DNA of 23,203 nt from a virus, in the IMG/VR virus record IMGVR_UViG_3300037070_010305, positions 1-23,203 of that record. One strand, 5' to 3'. Made by a program: the position numbers and the translations under genes. Below the pieces are notes generated by a model, which did no database searches, had not been told where the DNA came from, and was given only the letters and a program-made list of their open reading frames with translations. Positions 1 through 6,404 of the stretch are shown piece by piece (the first letter of the stretch is position 1; each line of letters opens with the position of its first letter).

Positions 1-974
1 GAGACATCACGCGCGGCTGCATTGCGCGACTCGAGCCAGTCCATCTCGGCAGGAGTGAGAGACATCTGCATCCACTCGAGACGGCCGTCCAGAATGGGGA
101 TGCGACCCGCGTTGTTCGGGCCGACCATGCCATCGTTGATCTGCTCCTTGATGGCCTCCTTCTGGGTGACCGTGAGGTTCGCGGGATCAGTTTCAGCCGG
201 CTTGTAGACGAGCGCACCGCTGGGCTTCGCACCATTCTGGAGGAGTGACTGATTCCACTTCCCGCTCATGTTGCGACCATCGATCTCCATGCTCGCGGCC
301 TCAACCGGGCTCATGCCGTACCAGTCGTCCAGCGGGTTGAAGAACTTGATGTGACAGATCGGTCCGGTGTTGTCGATCGGGTTCATGTCCCAACGCTTCG
401 TATCAGCGTTGAAATCGTAGATGAATCCCGCGACGCCCATCTTGCTCGGGAGCACGCGCATGCGATCGGGACGCTGGGTCCAGAGTTCCACCGGGCCACC
501 ACCGCCATCGATGTCATCGCCCATGGAGTTCTTGCGAGGAGTCTGGCCGATGCCCTCGACGTACGAGTTACCCGTGAGCATGAGGTATGAGATGACGTTG
601 TTGAAGAAGACCTTTCCGTTCTGCGTCGGGTTCGGCTTGTTCAGCAGCTTGACGAGCGGGTGCTTGCTCGGGAGCTGACGACACTTCTTCAGGTTGGTCT
701 TGTCGCCCTGCATCACGCGCAGAGGGATCTCGCTCGCGCTCTTGGCGATCATGTTGATGGAGCGGTAGGCCGGGAGACACTTGACGTAGGCCTCGCTCGC
801 GTACTGCTTGAAGTCGCGCTTGGTCCAGACGCCCCAATTCTCGTTCCCAGCGTACATCTGGTAGATGATCGGCGCGGTGTCGGAGATCTTCTCACCGACC
901 ATGCGCTGAGGAGTATGCACGCGCGCGGGTGGACGACCGATGCCAAACTCAAAGCCGAGGATATTGAATTCCAT
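1..974 (-). CDS. Portal protein, HK97 family (C-terminus beyond window)
   Basis: This is the dodecameric ring protein at the capsid vertex through which DNA is packaged and ejected. Translation from an ATG at 974 gives 324 open residues to the window edge. Visible family features are an N-terminal stretch with AYRSINMIAKSASEIPLRV, then HPLVKLLNKPNP, then a YLMLTGNSYVEG segment, then LWTQRPDRMRVLPS. Near the edge comes SLTPAEMDWLESR, the conserved HK97-portal segment before the clip and stem. An AGGA ribosome site sits about 7 nt before the ATG. It follows the large terminase by 8 nt on the same strand, the usual terminase-portal order. The protein is incomplete only because the window ends; no internal stop is seen. 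Confidence 0.93.
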   Translation of the reverse strand, partial: MEFNILGFEFGIGRPPARVHTPQRMVGEKISDTAPIIYQMYAGNENWGVWTKRDFKQYASEAYVKCLPAYRSINMIAKSASEIPLRVMQGDKTNLKKCRQLPSKHPLVKLLNKPNPTQNGKVFFNNVISYLMLTGNSYVEGIGQTPRKNSMGDDIDGGGGPVELWTQRPDRMRVLPSKMGVAGFIYDFNADTKRWDMNPIDNTGPICHIKFFNPLDDWYGMSPVEAASMEIDGRNMSGKWNQSLLQNGAKPSGALVYKPAETDPANLTVTQKEAIKEQINDGMVGPNNAGRIPILDGRLEWMQMSLTPAEMDWLESRNAAARDV

Positions 975-982
975 GTTGAGTC

Positions 983-2371
983 CTATTCTACAGGTGAACG
1001 AACGAGCACGAGACCAGCGCCTGACACGGTGTCGACTTGGTCATCATGCGGAAGTTTGGTGGGGATCATGTCCTCAGGCAGCGTGTCCCAATCAGCGAAC
1101 GCCTCCAGCTCCTCAAGGAACGCCTTGTTCCAAGGAGCTTGAATGAGCTTGATGTTCCGCGCCTCAGCCTGAGCCGACATCATCAGGGCTCGTTTAGCTT
1201 TTGAACCCTTCGGCGGAAGGAAGCGCACTGGCGAAGGACAGTCGATAAGTTCCTTCTGGTACATGGCACGCTCAGCCTTGCCAGCTTGAGCGGGGTCGAG
1301 CTCAAGCCAGGGCTCGCAATCCTCACCGTCAAGCATACATGTCGCTTTGATCTCCTCGAGCACACCCTCGGGGCGCTTACGGAAACGACGAACGTCACAG
1401 ATGGTAAAGATGCCATGGCTGTAATTCACTTTCGTCCCGACAGTCCAGTCAGGGTCAGGGTTGCCAGTGCTCGGTTCAGTCGCAGCTCTGTCCCAATAGC
1501 GTATCGTACGTCCGCTCTTCGGCTCAGTGGTCACGAAGTCAAACCACGCGCGCTGGAAGAACATGCCAGCGACAGGACGAACGTTCCAGTTCCCATGCCT
1601 CAGCTTCTCGCGCTCTACGAGAGGGAGCGCTTCCAGATTACCGAGGTAGTCCGGGTCGTTGGCCATGCCGAGCTCATTGTCCTCGATCCTGGAGGGAATG
1701 AACGTGAGCGACTTCGGCGGGACCAGCTCCTTCGTGACCGGATTGCGCGTGCAGAGATCAAAGAGCTCATCAGGAGTATCGGCCCAATGGATCGCATCAC
1801 CCTTACGAACGAAGTAGCGCAGCACACCCGAGCGTTCAGGGATGGGGAATCCGTTCTCGTCCAGCCACCACGAGATGAAGTCCTTGACCCACGAATCGCA
1901 CTCGGGGTTGCACGTCGCCCTCATGTAGGGGCGGATCTTACAGGGCTTAGCGAGGCGATTGCGAGATAGCAGGTAGAAGAACTGCGACTTGGAGAAGTGG
2001 GTGAGCTCGTCCCAACCGATGAACGGGTAAGCCGCGCCCTGATGCGAGAGCTTGTCCTTCTCGTGCTGCATATGAGCGAAGCGGATGCTCGGTCCAGCGG
2101 GCCACTCCCATCGCTTGGCGCTCTCTATCGGCGTGCCTCCTGCGCTGGAGTAGATCATCTCGCTCGTGTCCCAGAGACCACCATCGTTCGTGATCTGCGG
2201 GCTCGTACGCCTGAAGATGACTCCGGACCAGCCTGGATCGTTCACGCCCCTGAGCGGATCCATGAGAATGCCGAACGTCTTGCCTCCGAATGCGGCGCCT
2301 CCATAGATAGCGATGTCCGCTGATGTGGACAGGAACGCCTCTTGAGGACCGGGCTGAGGACGAAGGATCAT
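983..2371 (-). CDS. terL: Terminase large subunit (packaging ATPase-nuclease)
   Basis: This 462-residue protein is the motor that translocates phage DNA into the prohead and cuts it. The N-terminal ATPase has a Walker A-like GGAAFGGKT (residues 24-32), which resembles the variant P-loops common in terminases, and a Walker B with catalytic acid FIGWDE (D121, E122). The C-terminal RNase H-like nuclease shows its acidic motifs: YWDRAAT (D294), WLELDPAQAGK (E357, D359) and PHDDQVD (D443, D444, D447). The start at 2371 overlaps the upstream stop as ATGA and has a strong GGGAGGAG site. All motifs expected for an active enzyme are present and the length is normal. Headful or cos packaging cannot be decided from this sequence alone. 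Confidence 0.96.
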   Translation of the reverse strand: MILRPQPGPQEAFLSTSADIAIYGGAAFGGKTFGILMDPLRGVNDPGWSGVIFRRTSPQITNDGGLWDTSEMIYSSAGGTPIESAKRWEWPAGPSIRFAHMQHEKDKLSHQGAAYPFIGWDELTHFSKSQFFYLLSRNRLAKPCKIRPYMRATCNPECDSWVKDFISWWLDENGFPIPERSGVLRYFVRKGDAIHWADTPDELFDLCTRNPVTKELVPPKSLTFIPSRIEDNELGMANDPDYLGNLEALPLVEREKLRHGNWNVRPVAGMFFQRAWFDFVTTEPKSGRTIRYWDRAATEPSTGNPDPDWTVGTKVNYSHGIFTICDVRRFRKRPEGVLEEIKATCMLDGEDCEPWLELDPAQAGKAERAMYQKELIDCPSPVRFLPPKGSKAKRALMMSAQAEARNIKLIQAPWNKAFLEELEAFADWDTLPEDMIPTKLPHDDQVDTVSGAGLVLVRSPVE

Positions 2372-2955
2372 TTACTCCTCCCGTTGTCCGGAATGTAGAT
2401 GTTCACGCGCTCCTCACCCTCGGTTCCTGGAGCAGATGAGCCCGGCAGCGCACTCTTATCGGCCTTCTTCGCGCGCAGATAGGGTATCGCCTCACAGATC
2501 GCCTTCAGCCGGATCTTCCCATCCATCATGCTTCGGGCTATGTCGCGCCCCGAGGGCTTCAAGGGGATTCCGTCCGTGTTGTAGATCGCCTCAGCGTCCA
2601 ACTCCTCCTGAGACATCAGCCCGAGACCGACCACATCGCCCATCATGACCATTGCGAGCAGCTCCTCAGGGTCCACTGTCATCCGGACGAGCTTGTCCTG
2701 GAACGATTCAGTGGGATCGAGCTTCGGCGCCCTGATCTTGATCACTCCGGTGTTCGGAGCCTTGATGTTCATGGTGTCGAAGACGTTCTTGTCGCTCTTC
2801 ACGAACACGACGGTCTTCGGGAGGTTCGGCTTTCCTGGAGTCTTGCTCGGTATCGGCTTCTTCGTCTCGGGCGGTCGCTTGAGGACCATCTTCTTGGTAC
2901 TCTTCCTCAGGACGAGCTTCGGTTTCTTCTTCGGATCCCGTGACTTACTGCCCAT
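2368..2955 (-). CDS. Putative terminase small subunit
   Basis: This 195-residue protein lies directly upstream of, and overlaps by 4 nt, the large terminase, the usual place of the small subunit that recognises packaging sites. The first 55 residues are very rich in Lys and Pro (PKKKPKLVLRK, ETKKPIPSKTP) and are probably disordered and DNA-binding. The rest is helical. A segment SMMDGKIRLKAICEAIPYLRAKK followed by a C-terminal VNIYIPDNGRSK resembles the helical repeat and tail of small terminase-like phage proteins. The start at 2955 has an AGGA site about 8 nt upstream and a leader of about 50 nt from the putative promoter arm at 3008-3029. Assignment rests mainly on position and general resemblance, so another DNA-binding packaging accessory is possible. 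Confidence 0.6.
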   Translation of the reverse strand: MGSKSRDPKKKPKLVLRKSTKKMVLKRPPETKKPIPSKTPGKPNLPKTVVFVKSDKNVFDTMNIKAPNTGVIKIRAPKLDPTESFQDKLVRMTVDPEELLAMVMMGDVVGLGLMSQEELDAEAIYNTDGIPLKPSGRDIARSMMDGKIRLKAICEAIPYLRAKKADKSALPGSSAPGTEGEERVNIYIPDNGRSK

Positions 2956-3007
2956 GGAGCGAATCCTGGCATCATATTAGGAGCAAAGGCAAGCGTTAAT
3001 TGCCTAC

Positions 3008-3029
3008 GGATAATAGGGGTAGGGGTGTG
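3008..3029 (-). promoter_or_regulatory. Left arm of paired divergent promoter-like element
   Basis: Read on the minus strand, this element starts CACACCCCTAC and ends ATTATCC, pointing toward the packaging genes. It matches the right arm at 3238-3259 in 20 of 22 positions, as an inverted copy. Its TATTATCC end lies about 52 nt upstream of the small terminase start, leaving a normal leader with a ribosome site. No ordinary -35 box is placed correctly, so it may be read by a phage-specific or modified polymerase, or be an activator site. Confidence 0.5.
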
Positions 3030-3042
3030 CACCCTTCCCTCT

Positions 3043-3120
3043 TCCCTCTAAAAGACACTCTCAGAATATGTCTACTCAAGTATGAGATGATCGAAGAGAA
3101 TCGAGAGAGACTTAGAGGGA
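3043..3120. repeat. Inverted repeat within the divergent control region
   Basis: A perfect 9-bp inverted repeat joins TCCCTCTAA (3043-3051) with TTAGAGGGA (3112-3120), and a second pairing of CTCTC with GAGAG lies inside it. The loop is about 60 nt and contains one copy of the direct repeat ATCGAAGAGA (3090-3099). It could be a protein-binding region or a small structured RNA. No uridine tract follows, so it is not a typical terminator. Confidence 0.4.
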
Positions 3121-3237
3121 TAGGAGTTCGAACCAATCGAAGAGATCGACGATGAGAGAGATAACCTCGATAAAGAACAATTGCCAACAGGTAATACCCC
3201 CTAAGCTACCCTCAATTAGACAAGAAGACCCCGACCC

Positions 3238-3259
3238 CACACCCCTACACCCATTATCC
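3238..3259 (+). promoter_or_regulatory. Right arm of paired divergent promoter-like element
   Basis: This is the inverted near-copy of 3008-3029, starting CACACCCCTAC and ending ATTATCC. It includes most of a TATCCT (3255-3260) that fits the TANNNT -10 pattern. That hexamer lies only 9 nt before the ATG at 3270, so a transcript beginning at the usual distance would have almost no leader. No Shine-Dalgarno site precedes that ATG, which agrees with a near-leaderless message. No good -35 box was seen. Confidence 0.5.
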
Positions 3260-3269
3260 TACCCCAATC

Positions 3270-3923
3270 ATGCTCACCTACCTCCCTGACGAGTCGTATA
3301 CGATCAGCGCGAAGCTGCTCGATACGCCCACCCTCGCAAAGACGATAATGTTCACGAATCAGGTGATAAAGGGTGTCGTACTCGTCAATGATCTCCTCAC
3401 ACCATTCGCCAGCACGTCCCATAGGACGAGGGAGCTGTCGGATGGATACGTGGTCAACTCCTGGAGGAACAACCTCGGGAGCCTCCTCGCGTACGGTCGT
3501 GCGCTCTGCGACGAGTTCGAGATCCGCTCGACGCACACGGCGTATGGGGTCCGGGCCATGAGCGTCAAGTATCGGCAGCGTCCCAAGATGATCCATCGGT
3601 TCTATACGCAATACGATCACTTCGTAGTTGATCGCAATATCCCCCAAGATGATCCTTGGTGGCTGGGATATTCGGAGTATCATCGGAGGCATATGGCTGT
3701 CTTGACCACCGAGAACAAGCTCAACGAGGATCGTGACATCCCCGAGCTCGCGAACACGAAGCTCCCTCCGCCGATCCACAAGATCAACCGCTCGGGTAGC
3801 GCGGGCGCAGGCCGGTATCCGGTGCTCCATCCGTTCCCCGAGGTCAAGGGCGCGTTCATCGACAACGCATCCGGCGGCACGATCCGTCTTCACCAGGAAC
3901 AGACTCTGGATTGGGAGGCATAG
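3270..3923 (+). CDS. Probable pyrimidine dimer DNA glycosylase-family protein
   Basis: This 217-residue protein opens with MLTYLPDESYTISAKLLDTP and continues through LAKTIMFTNQVIKG. That resembles the N-terminus of the MSMEG_6728 / T4 endonuclease V-like (Pyr_excise) proteins, which begin M-x-T-[FY]-LP, followed by a Leu-Asp and an LGK-type helix. Residues near WWLGYSEYHRRHM match the family's later WLG...HRSH segment. T4 endonuclease V cuts DNA beside UV dimers, and its N-terminal residue acts in catalysis; whether this protein does so is inferred. The match begins at the first Met, which supports the 3270 start despite the absence of a ribosome site. The last 50 residues extend beyond the usual family length. 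It heads a nine-gene operon and could have another base-excision role. Confidence 0.5.
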   Translation: MLTYLPDESYTISAKLLDTPTLAKTIMFTNQVIKGVVLVNDLLTPFASTSHRTRELSDGYVVNSWRNNLGSLLAYGRALCDEFEIRSTHTAYGVRAMSVKYRQRPKMIHRFYTQYDHFVVDRNIPQDDPWWLGYSEYHRRHMAVLTTENKLNEDRDIPELANTKLPPPIHKINRSGSAGAGRYPVLHPFPEVKGAFIDNASGGTIRLHQEQTLDWEA

Positions 3924-3924
3924 C

Positions 3925-4173
3925 ATGGCCAAGAAATCAATCATCTACAACGAGGACGGATCGGTCCGCAGGCCTCTCCTTCATGCGCAACAGGAGCTCG
4001 GTGAGGCCCTCTTCCACGTCAGCGAGCTCGGCGATAGCATGGAGAGGATCCGTTACTTCCTCATGAGGCACGGCAAGCACTCCCACCGCGCGAGCCAGAT
4101 CCTCGCAGCCATCGAGGCACTCGACGGCACCATCCAAGCATTCGACAGCAAGATCCAAGGAATAGATCCATGA
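3925..4173 (+). CDS. Small helical protein of unknown function
   Basis: This 82-residue protein is not recognised. It starts at an ATG with a strong GGGAGG site at 3913-3918 and follows the preceding stop by 1 nt. An upstream in-frame Met at 3733 is rejected because it lies deep inside the preceding gene and gives an Arg/Ser-rich shadow. The N-terminus (IIYNEDGSVRRP) is followed by mostly alpha-helical sequence (QELGEALFHVSELGDSMERI, then SQILAAIEALDGTIQAFDSKI) that probably forms a helical hairpin. No membrane segment or metal site is visible. It belongs to the coupled 3270-6335 operon, and the next gene overlaps its stop as ATGA. Confidence 0.75.
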   Translation: MAKKSIIYNEDGSVRRPLLHAQQELGEALFHVSELGDSMERIRYFLMRHGKHSHRASQILAAIEALDGTIQAFDSKIQGIDP

Positions 4174-4376
4174 AAGTCATCCACACGAAGTACCTGCCCG
4201 TCCGACCGTTCGGTCCTGCACCGTATTTCCTCGCGTTCCTGAGCCTCGAACGTTTTAATGCGCCAGGGTGGCTCTACGGAGTGGTCTTCTGTCTCCTCAT
4301 TCTCATTACCATCATCACCGCTTACTGCGCGATCAAGCAGAAGCTGGTCCATCCGAGCGAACTGGACAAGCCATGA
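4170..4376 (+). CDS. Small single-span membrane protein
   Basis: This 68-residue protein has one strong hydrophobic segment, about residues 33-53 (GWLYGVVFCLLILITIITAY). A short basic N-terminal region precedes it and a charged tail (KQKLVHPSELDKP) follows. An AAGGA ribosome site lies about 8 nt before the ATG, which overlaps the previous stop as ATGA. Function is unknown. Small membrane proteins in phage early operons often interfere with host membrane processes or superinfection, but nothing specific supports that here. It is not a recognisable holin, and no endolysin lies nearby. Confidence 0.7.
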   Translation: MKVIHTKYLPVRPFGPAPYFLAFLSLERFNAPGWLYGVVFCLLILITIITAYCAIKQKLVHPSELDKP

Positions 4377-4702
4377 CCATCACCGTCAGCAAGCACTACA
4401 TCAACGTCATCCGTACCGAAGCAGGAGGATGGATCGCTGCGACGGAGGACGACGATCTTGCTCGTCGCTTTGAGAACGAGATGAACAAGACTCTCGCTCT
4501 CGTTGGAGCGCCGCTGGTCACGACCAAGAAGGTGCCTGTCCTGATGGATGGTGCTCCTAAGGCTTGGATGCCGAATGAGCCCGACTTCATCAACGTTATC
4601 AACTACCTCCGTGATGATAGTTGTCATGACAAGACCTTCAACGGTGACTCCGAGCTCATGAAGCGCGTTCTCGCCTACTGCCACGATCGGCGCGCTCGGT
4701 GA
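4373..4702 (+). CDS. Hypothetical protein, 109 aa
   Basis: The gene starts at ATG 4373, overlapping the preceding stop as ATGA. The longer open frame from 4268 is rejected because its first 35 residues are the out-of-frame shadow of the membrane protein gene. The product begins MTITVSKHYINVIRTEAGGW and looks like a small mixed alpha/beta protein. It has an acidic patch (ATEDDDLARRFENEMNK) and a C-terminal helix (DSELMKRVLAYCHDRRAR). No family is recognised. Its spacing and coupling make it a real member of the operon. Confidence 0.7.
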   Translation: MTITVSKHYINVIRTEAGGWIAATEDDDLARRFENEMNKTLALVGAPLVTTKKVPVLMDGAPKAWMPNEPDFINVINYLRDDSCHDKTFNGDSELMKRVLAYCHDRRAR

Positions 4703-4896
4703 GCTCCTTTCCCATCGTCTTCTCCATCTACGGAGGCCCACTCGATGGGAAGACTCATAGCATAGACCAGGAAGCTTACTTCCGCTTCGGCATACCGAGC
4801 GTCATCAGTCTTCCCTTCGAGGACAAGCTCGCGGTCCACAGCGTAGATGAGAGAAAGAAGACCATGAAGTTCATCGCCCTGGAGAATAAGAAATGA
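4699..4896 (+). CDS. Small GGPLDG-motif protein, GTG start
   Basis: This 65-residue protein starts at GTG 4699, which overlaps the preceding TGA as GTGA. It begins MSSFPIVFSIYGGPLDGKTH. The Y-G-G-P-L-D-G-K motif near the N-terminus is a feature of several small uncharacterised phage proteins. The remainder looks like a small beta-rich domain (VISLPFEDKLAVHSVD, then TMKFIALENKK). The start of the protein encoded two genes later (SSIYGGRPVGGKS) resembles this N-terminus, so the two may share a short motif. Function is unknown. Confidence 0.68.
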   Translation: MSSFPIVFSIYGGPLDGKTHSIDQEAYFRFGIPSVISLPFEDKLAVHSVDERKKTMKFIALENKK

Positions 4897-5288
4897 TCAA
4901 ACGTCAACGACTCTCCAAAGCCAGCGCGTTCTACGAGCAGCTCGGGAAGGTCGCCCGCACGAAGCGCGACAATCTCAAGGAGGAGATGAGAAAGCTCTAC
5001 GAGCCCGAGCGATTCGATATCTCGGCGCACGTGGAGGAGCTGAAAAAGGTGATGGGTGCCCCGGAGCATATGCTCTATAAGGGAGACCTCGAAGCATCTC
5101 TCAAGTACGCTCAGCGCCAAGCGGAAGAGAACGGATGCAGGGACATGTACCGCATGACCGCGGCGGTCTACCTCGGCGTCGGGTACGACGATGTCACCCA
5201 GGAGCAGCGTGACAAGATCAAGAAGTACTGCTTCGGCCTCGTCTATAGGCCAATGGGAACGATGACCGGCAGGTATCATCATGAGTAG
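4893..5288 (+). CDS. Hypothetical helical protein, 131 aa
   Basis: The ATG overlaps the previous stop as ATGA. The 131-residue product is strongly charged and mostly helical, with a probable amphipathic or coiled region at residues 5-55 (ASAFYEQLGKVARTKRDNLK, then EEMRKLYEPERFDISAHVEE). The C-terminal half (ASLKYAQRQAEENGCRDMY, then TAAVYLGVGYDDVTQEQRDK) ends in a His-rich tail, GRYHHE. No catalytic motif or family is recognised. Its stop lies 8 nt inside the next gene, typical of translational coupling. Confidence 0.7.
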   Translation: MIKRQRLSKASAFYEQLGKVARTKRDNLKEEMRKLYEPERFDISAHVEELKKVMGAPEHMLYKGDLEASLKYAQRQAEENGCRDMYRMTAAVYLGVGYDDVTQEQRDKIKKYCFGLVYRPMGTMTGRYHHE

Positions 5289-5658
5289 TATCTACGGTGG
5301 CCGTCCTGTAGGAGGAAAGTCGTATTTTCATCCTCGCGTCGACCATGCTGGTATCGAACGCGCCATGCGCCTCGCTGTGATGAAGGACCTCATGGCCAAG
5401 AATAGGCTCGTTATCGATAAGACTCAAGAGGATATCAGCAAGATCCTCGATGAGGCCAAGGAACACGATGACAAGGTAGATTCGTTGACGTACGCATTAT
5501 CATATATTGATGATTACGATCAGCGATATCGTCGTATGCAGGAGCGCCACGATCTCATCAGCAAGTGGGTCTCGGCCTTCGGCATCGGCATGCTCATCTT
5601 CTCGCTCACAGTCGTTATCACCCGCGAAGTTCTCTGGAGCATGTATGGAAATCTATGA
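5281..5658 (+). CDS. Coiled-coil protein with C-terminal membrane anchor
   Basis: This 125-residue protein has three parts. The N-terminus is SSIYGGRPVGGKSYF. A long charged helical region follows at about residues 24-93, with heptad-like hydrophobic spacing (KTQEDISKILDEAKEHDDKV, YRRMQERHDLISKW). A hydrophobic C-terminal segment at about residues 96-115 (FGIGMLIFSLTVVITREVLW) should place it as a tail-anchored membrane protein with the helical part in the cytoplasm. Function is unknown. The start overlaps the upstream stop by 8 nt. Confidence 0.7.
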   Translation: MSSIYGGRPVGGKSYFHPRVDHAGIERAMRLAVMKDLMAKNRLVIDKTQEDISKILDEAKEHDDKVDSLTYALSYIDDYDQRYRRMQERHDLISKWVSAFGIGMLIFSLTVVITREVLWSMYGNL

Positions 5659-6097
5659 AGCATGTATCGACGAAAAGGAGAACGGCGACTTCTGGCTCCA
5701 TTCGAAGTACTTCTCTTTCAACCTCGGCCGACCCGCCGGGACGATAACTCTCAACGCTGTCCGCGCCCACATCGCAGCTGTCAAGGCCAGAGGAGATTTC
5801 TCGCTATTCCCGACCGGCATACAGCGCCGCGATCGCAGGATCAAAGAGCTGGAGGAGAAATTAGAGATACGCGCTGAAGAGCTCAAGCTCGTGTACGCCG
5901 AACTCAATAGCCTGAAGGGGATGGCGCTGGATTGGAGAGCACGCCTCTCCTGTTCTCTCGGTAGGCTAAGATGCCACGATATCGAGGAGGTTCCGCGTCT
6001 CATTGAATCAAGAGCAGAGACTGCAGCGATAGCCATCAAAGCATGGAAGGATCGTGCTCTGGCAGCCGAGGCGGCTCTGGAGAAACTCCGTGGCTGA
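5645..6097 (+). CDS. Hypothetical protein with central coiled coil
   Basis: Starting at ATG 5645, with GGAG 6 nt upstream, this gives 150 residues. The frame is open from 5507, but those first 46 residues are a Ser/Ala-rich shadow of the preceding gene. The N-terminal 45 residues (MEIYEACIDEKENGDFWLHS, then KYFSFNLGRPAGTITLNAVR) look globular. Residues 60-95 (RRDRRIKELEEKLEIRAEEL, then KLVYAELNSL) form a clear heptad coiled coil. The C-terminus ends in an Ala-rich helix (AETAAIAIKAWKDRALAAEA). No known function. The next gene starts 8 nt before its stop. Confidence 0.72.
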   Translation: MEIYEACIDEKENGDFWLHSKYFSFNLGRPAGTITLNAVRAHIAAVKARGDFSLFPTGIQRRDRRIKELEEKLEIRAEELKLVYAELNSLKGMALDWRARLSCSLGRLRCHDIEEVPRLIESRAETAAIAIKAWKDRALAAEAALEKLRG

Positions 6098-6335
6098 ACC
6101 CGTACCATTCCAGGGAGCGAACCACAATCTCCTCCCTCCTAGCGGCGACAACGACTGCATGGAGCTGCCAGTATACAAAGGCAAAAGCCCGCGAGGAGAA
6201 ACATTCTACATCTCCTGCTGGAAGCTGACAAAGCCCGAGTTAGAGGAGCTCTTGAAGACCGGTAAGGTCTACGTCTTCGTCTACGGCGGAGGTCATCCGC
6301 CCATAGCGATCTCAGCCGAAGATCCCTTCACCTAA
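6090..6335 (+). CDS. Conserved small phage protein, 81 aa, GTG start
   Basis: A GTG at 6090, preceded by GGAG at 6079-6082, gives a product beginning MAEPVPFQGANHNLLPPSGD. This resembles a group of short conserved phage proteins with an N-terminal F-x-G-A-x-x-x-L-x-x-P-x-G-x-[DN]-D pattern. In that group the later segments are [SC]CW-x-x-[TP]-x-E-[LI]-E-x-L and V-[YF]-G-x-x-x-PP, matched here by CWKLTKPELEELL and VYGGGHPPIAISAEDPF. The family has no known function. An upstream in-frame ATG at 6054 is less likely because it lies well inside the preceding gene and gives a basic non-conserved extension. It is the last gene before the terminator. Confidence 0.78.
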   Translation: MAEPVPFQGANHNLLPPSGDNDCMELPVYKGKSPRGETFYISCWKLTKPELEELLKTGKVYVFVYGGGHPPIAISAEDPFT

Positions 6336-6340
6336 CGAAA

Positions 6341-6369
6341 GAGCCCGGTAGCACCTCGCCACCGGGCTC
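6341..6369. terminator. Intrinsic terminator between convergent units
   Basis: A perfect 9-bp stem, GAGCCCGGT (6341-6349) with ACCGGGCTC (6361-6369), encloses an 11-nt loop. It lies 5 nt after the stop of the rightward operon and 35 nt beyond the leftward gene's stop at 6405, so it could act in both directions. The T tract is weak on both sides (GTCGTATCAT rightward, TTTCGTT leftward). Confidence 0.75.
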
Positions 6370-6404
6370 CGTCGTATCATAGTCCGAGGACTACGAACAG
6401 TTCG

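Larger units (their letters stand above)
2956..3269. other. Divergent intergenic control region
   Basis: This 314-nt stretch separates the leftward packaging genes from the rightward early genes. No convincing gene lies in it. It holds two outward-facing near-identical 22-bp arms (3008-3029 and 3238-3259), an internal inverted repeat (TCCCTCTAA at 3043-3051, TTAGAGGGA at 3112-3120) and a direct repeat ATCGAAGAGA at 3090-3099 and 3136-3145. A short AATTGCC word occurs near both arms, at 2998-3004 and 3179-3185. The centre is purine-rich on the plus strand. The arrangement suits a bidirectional promoter region, and an origin of replication is a possible alternative. Confidence 0.7.

Noticed and set aside
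3216-3944. 242-residue minus-strand frame opposite the glycosylase-like gene
   Set aside because: It crosses the divergent promoter region and lies antisense to a frame with family resemblance and coupled neighbours.
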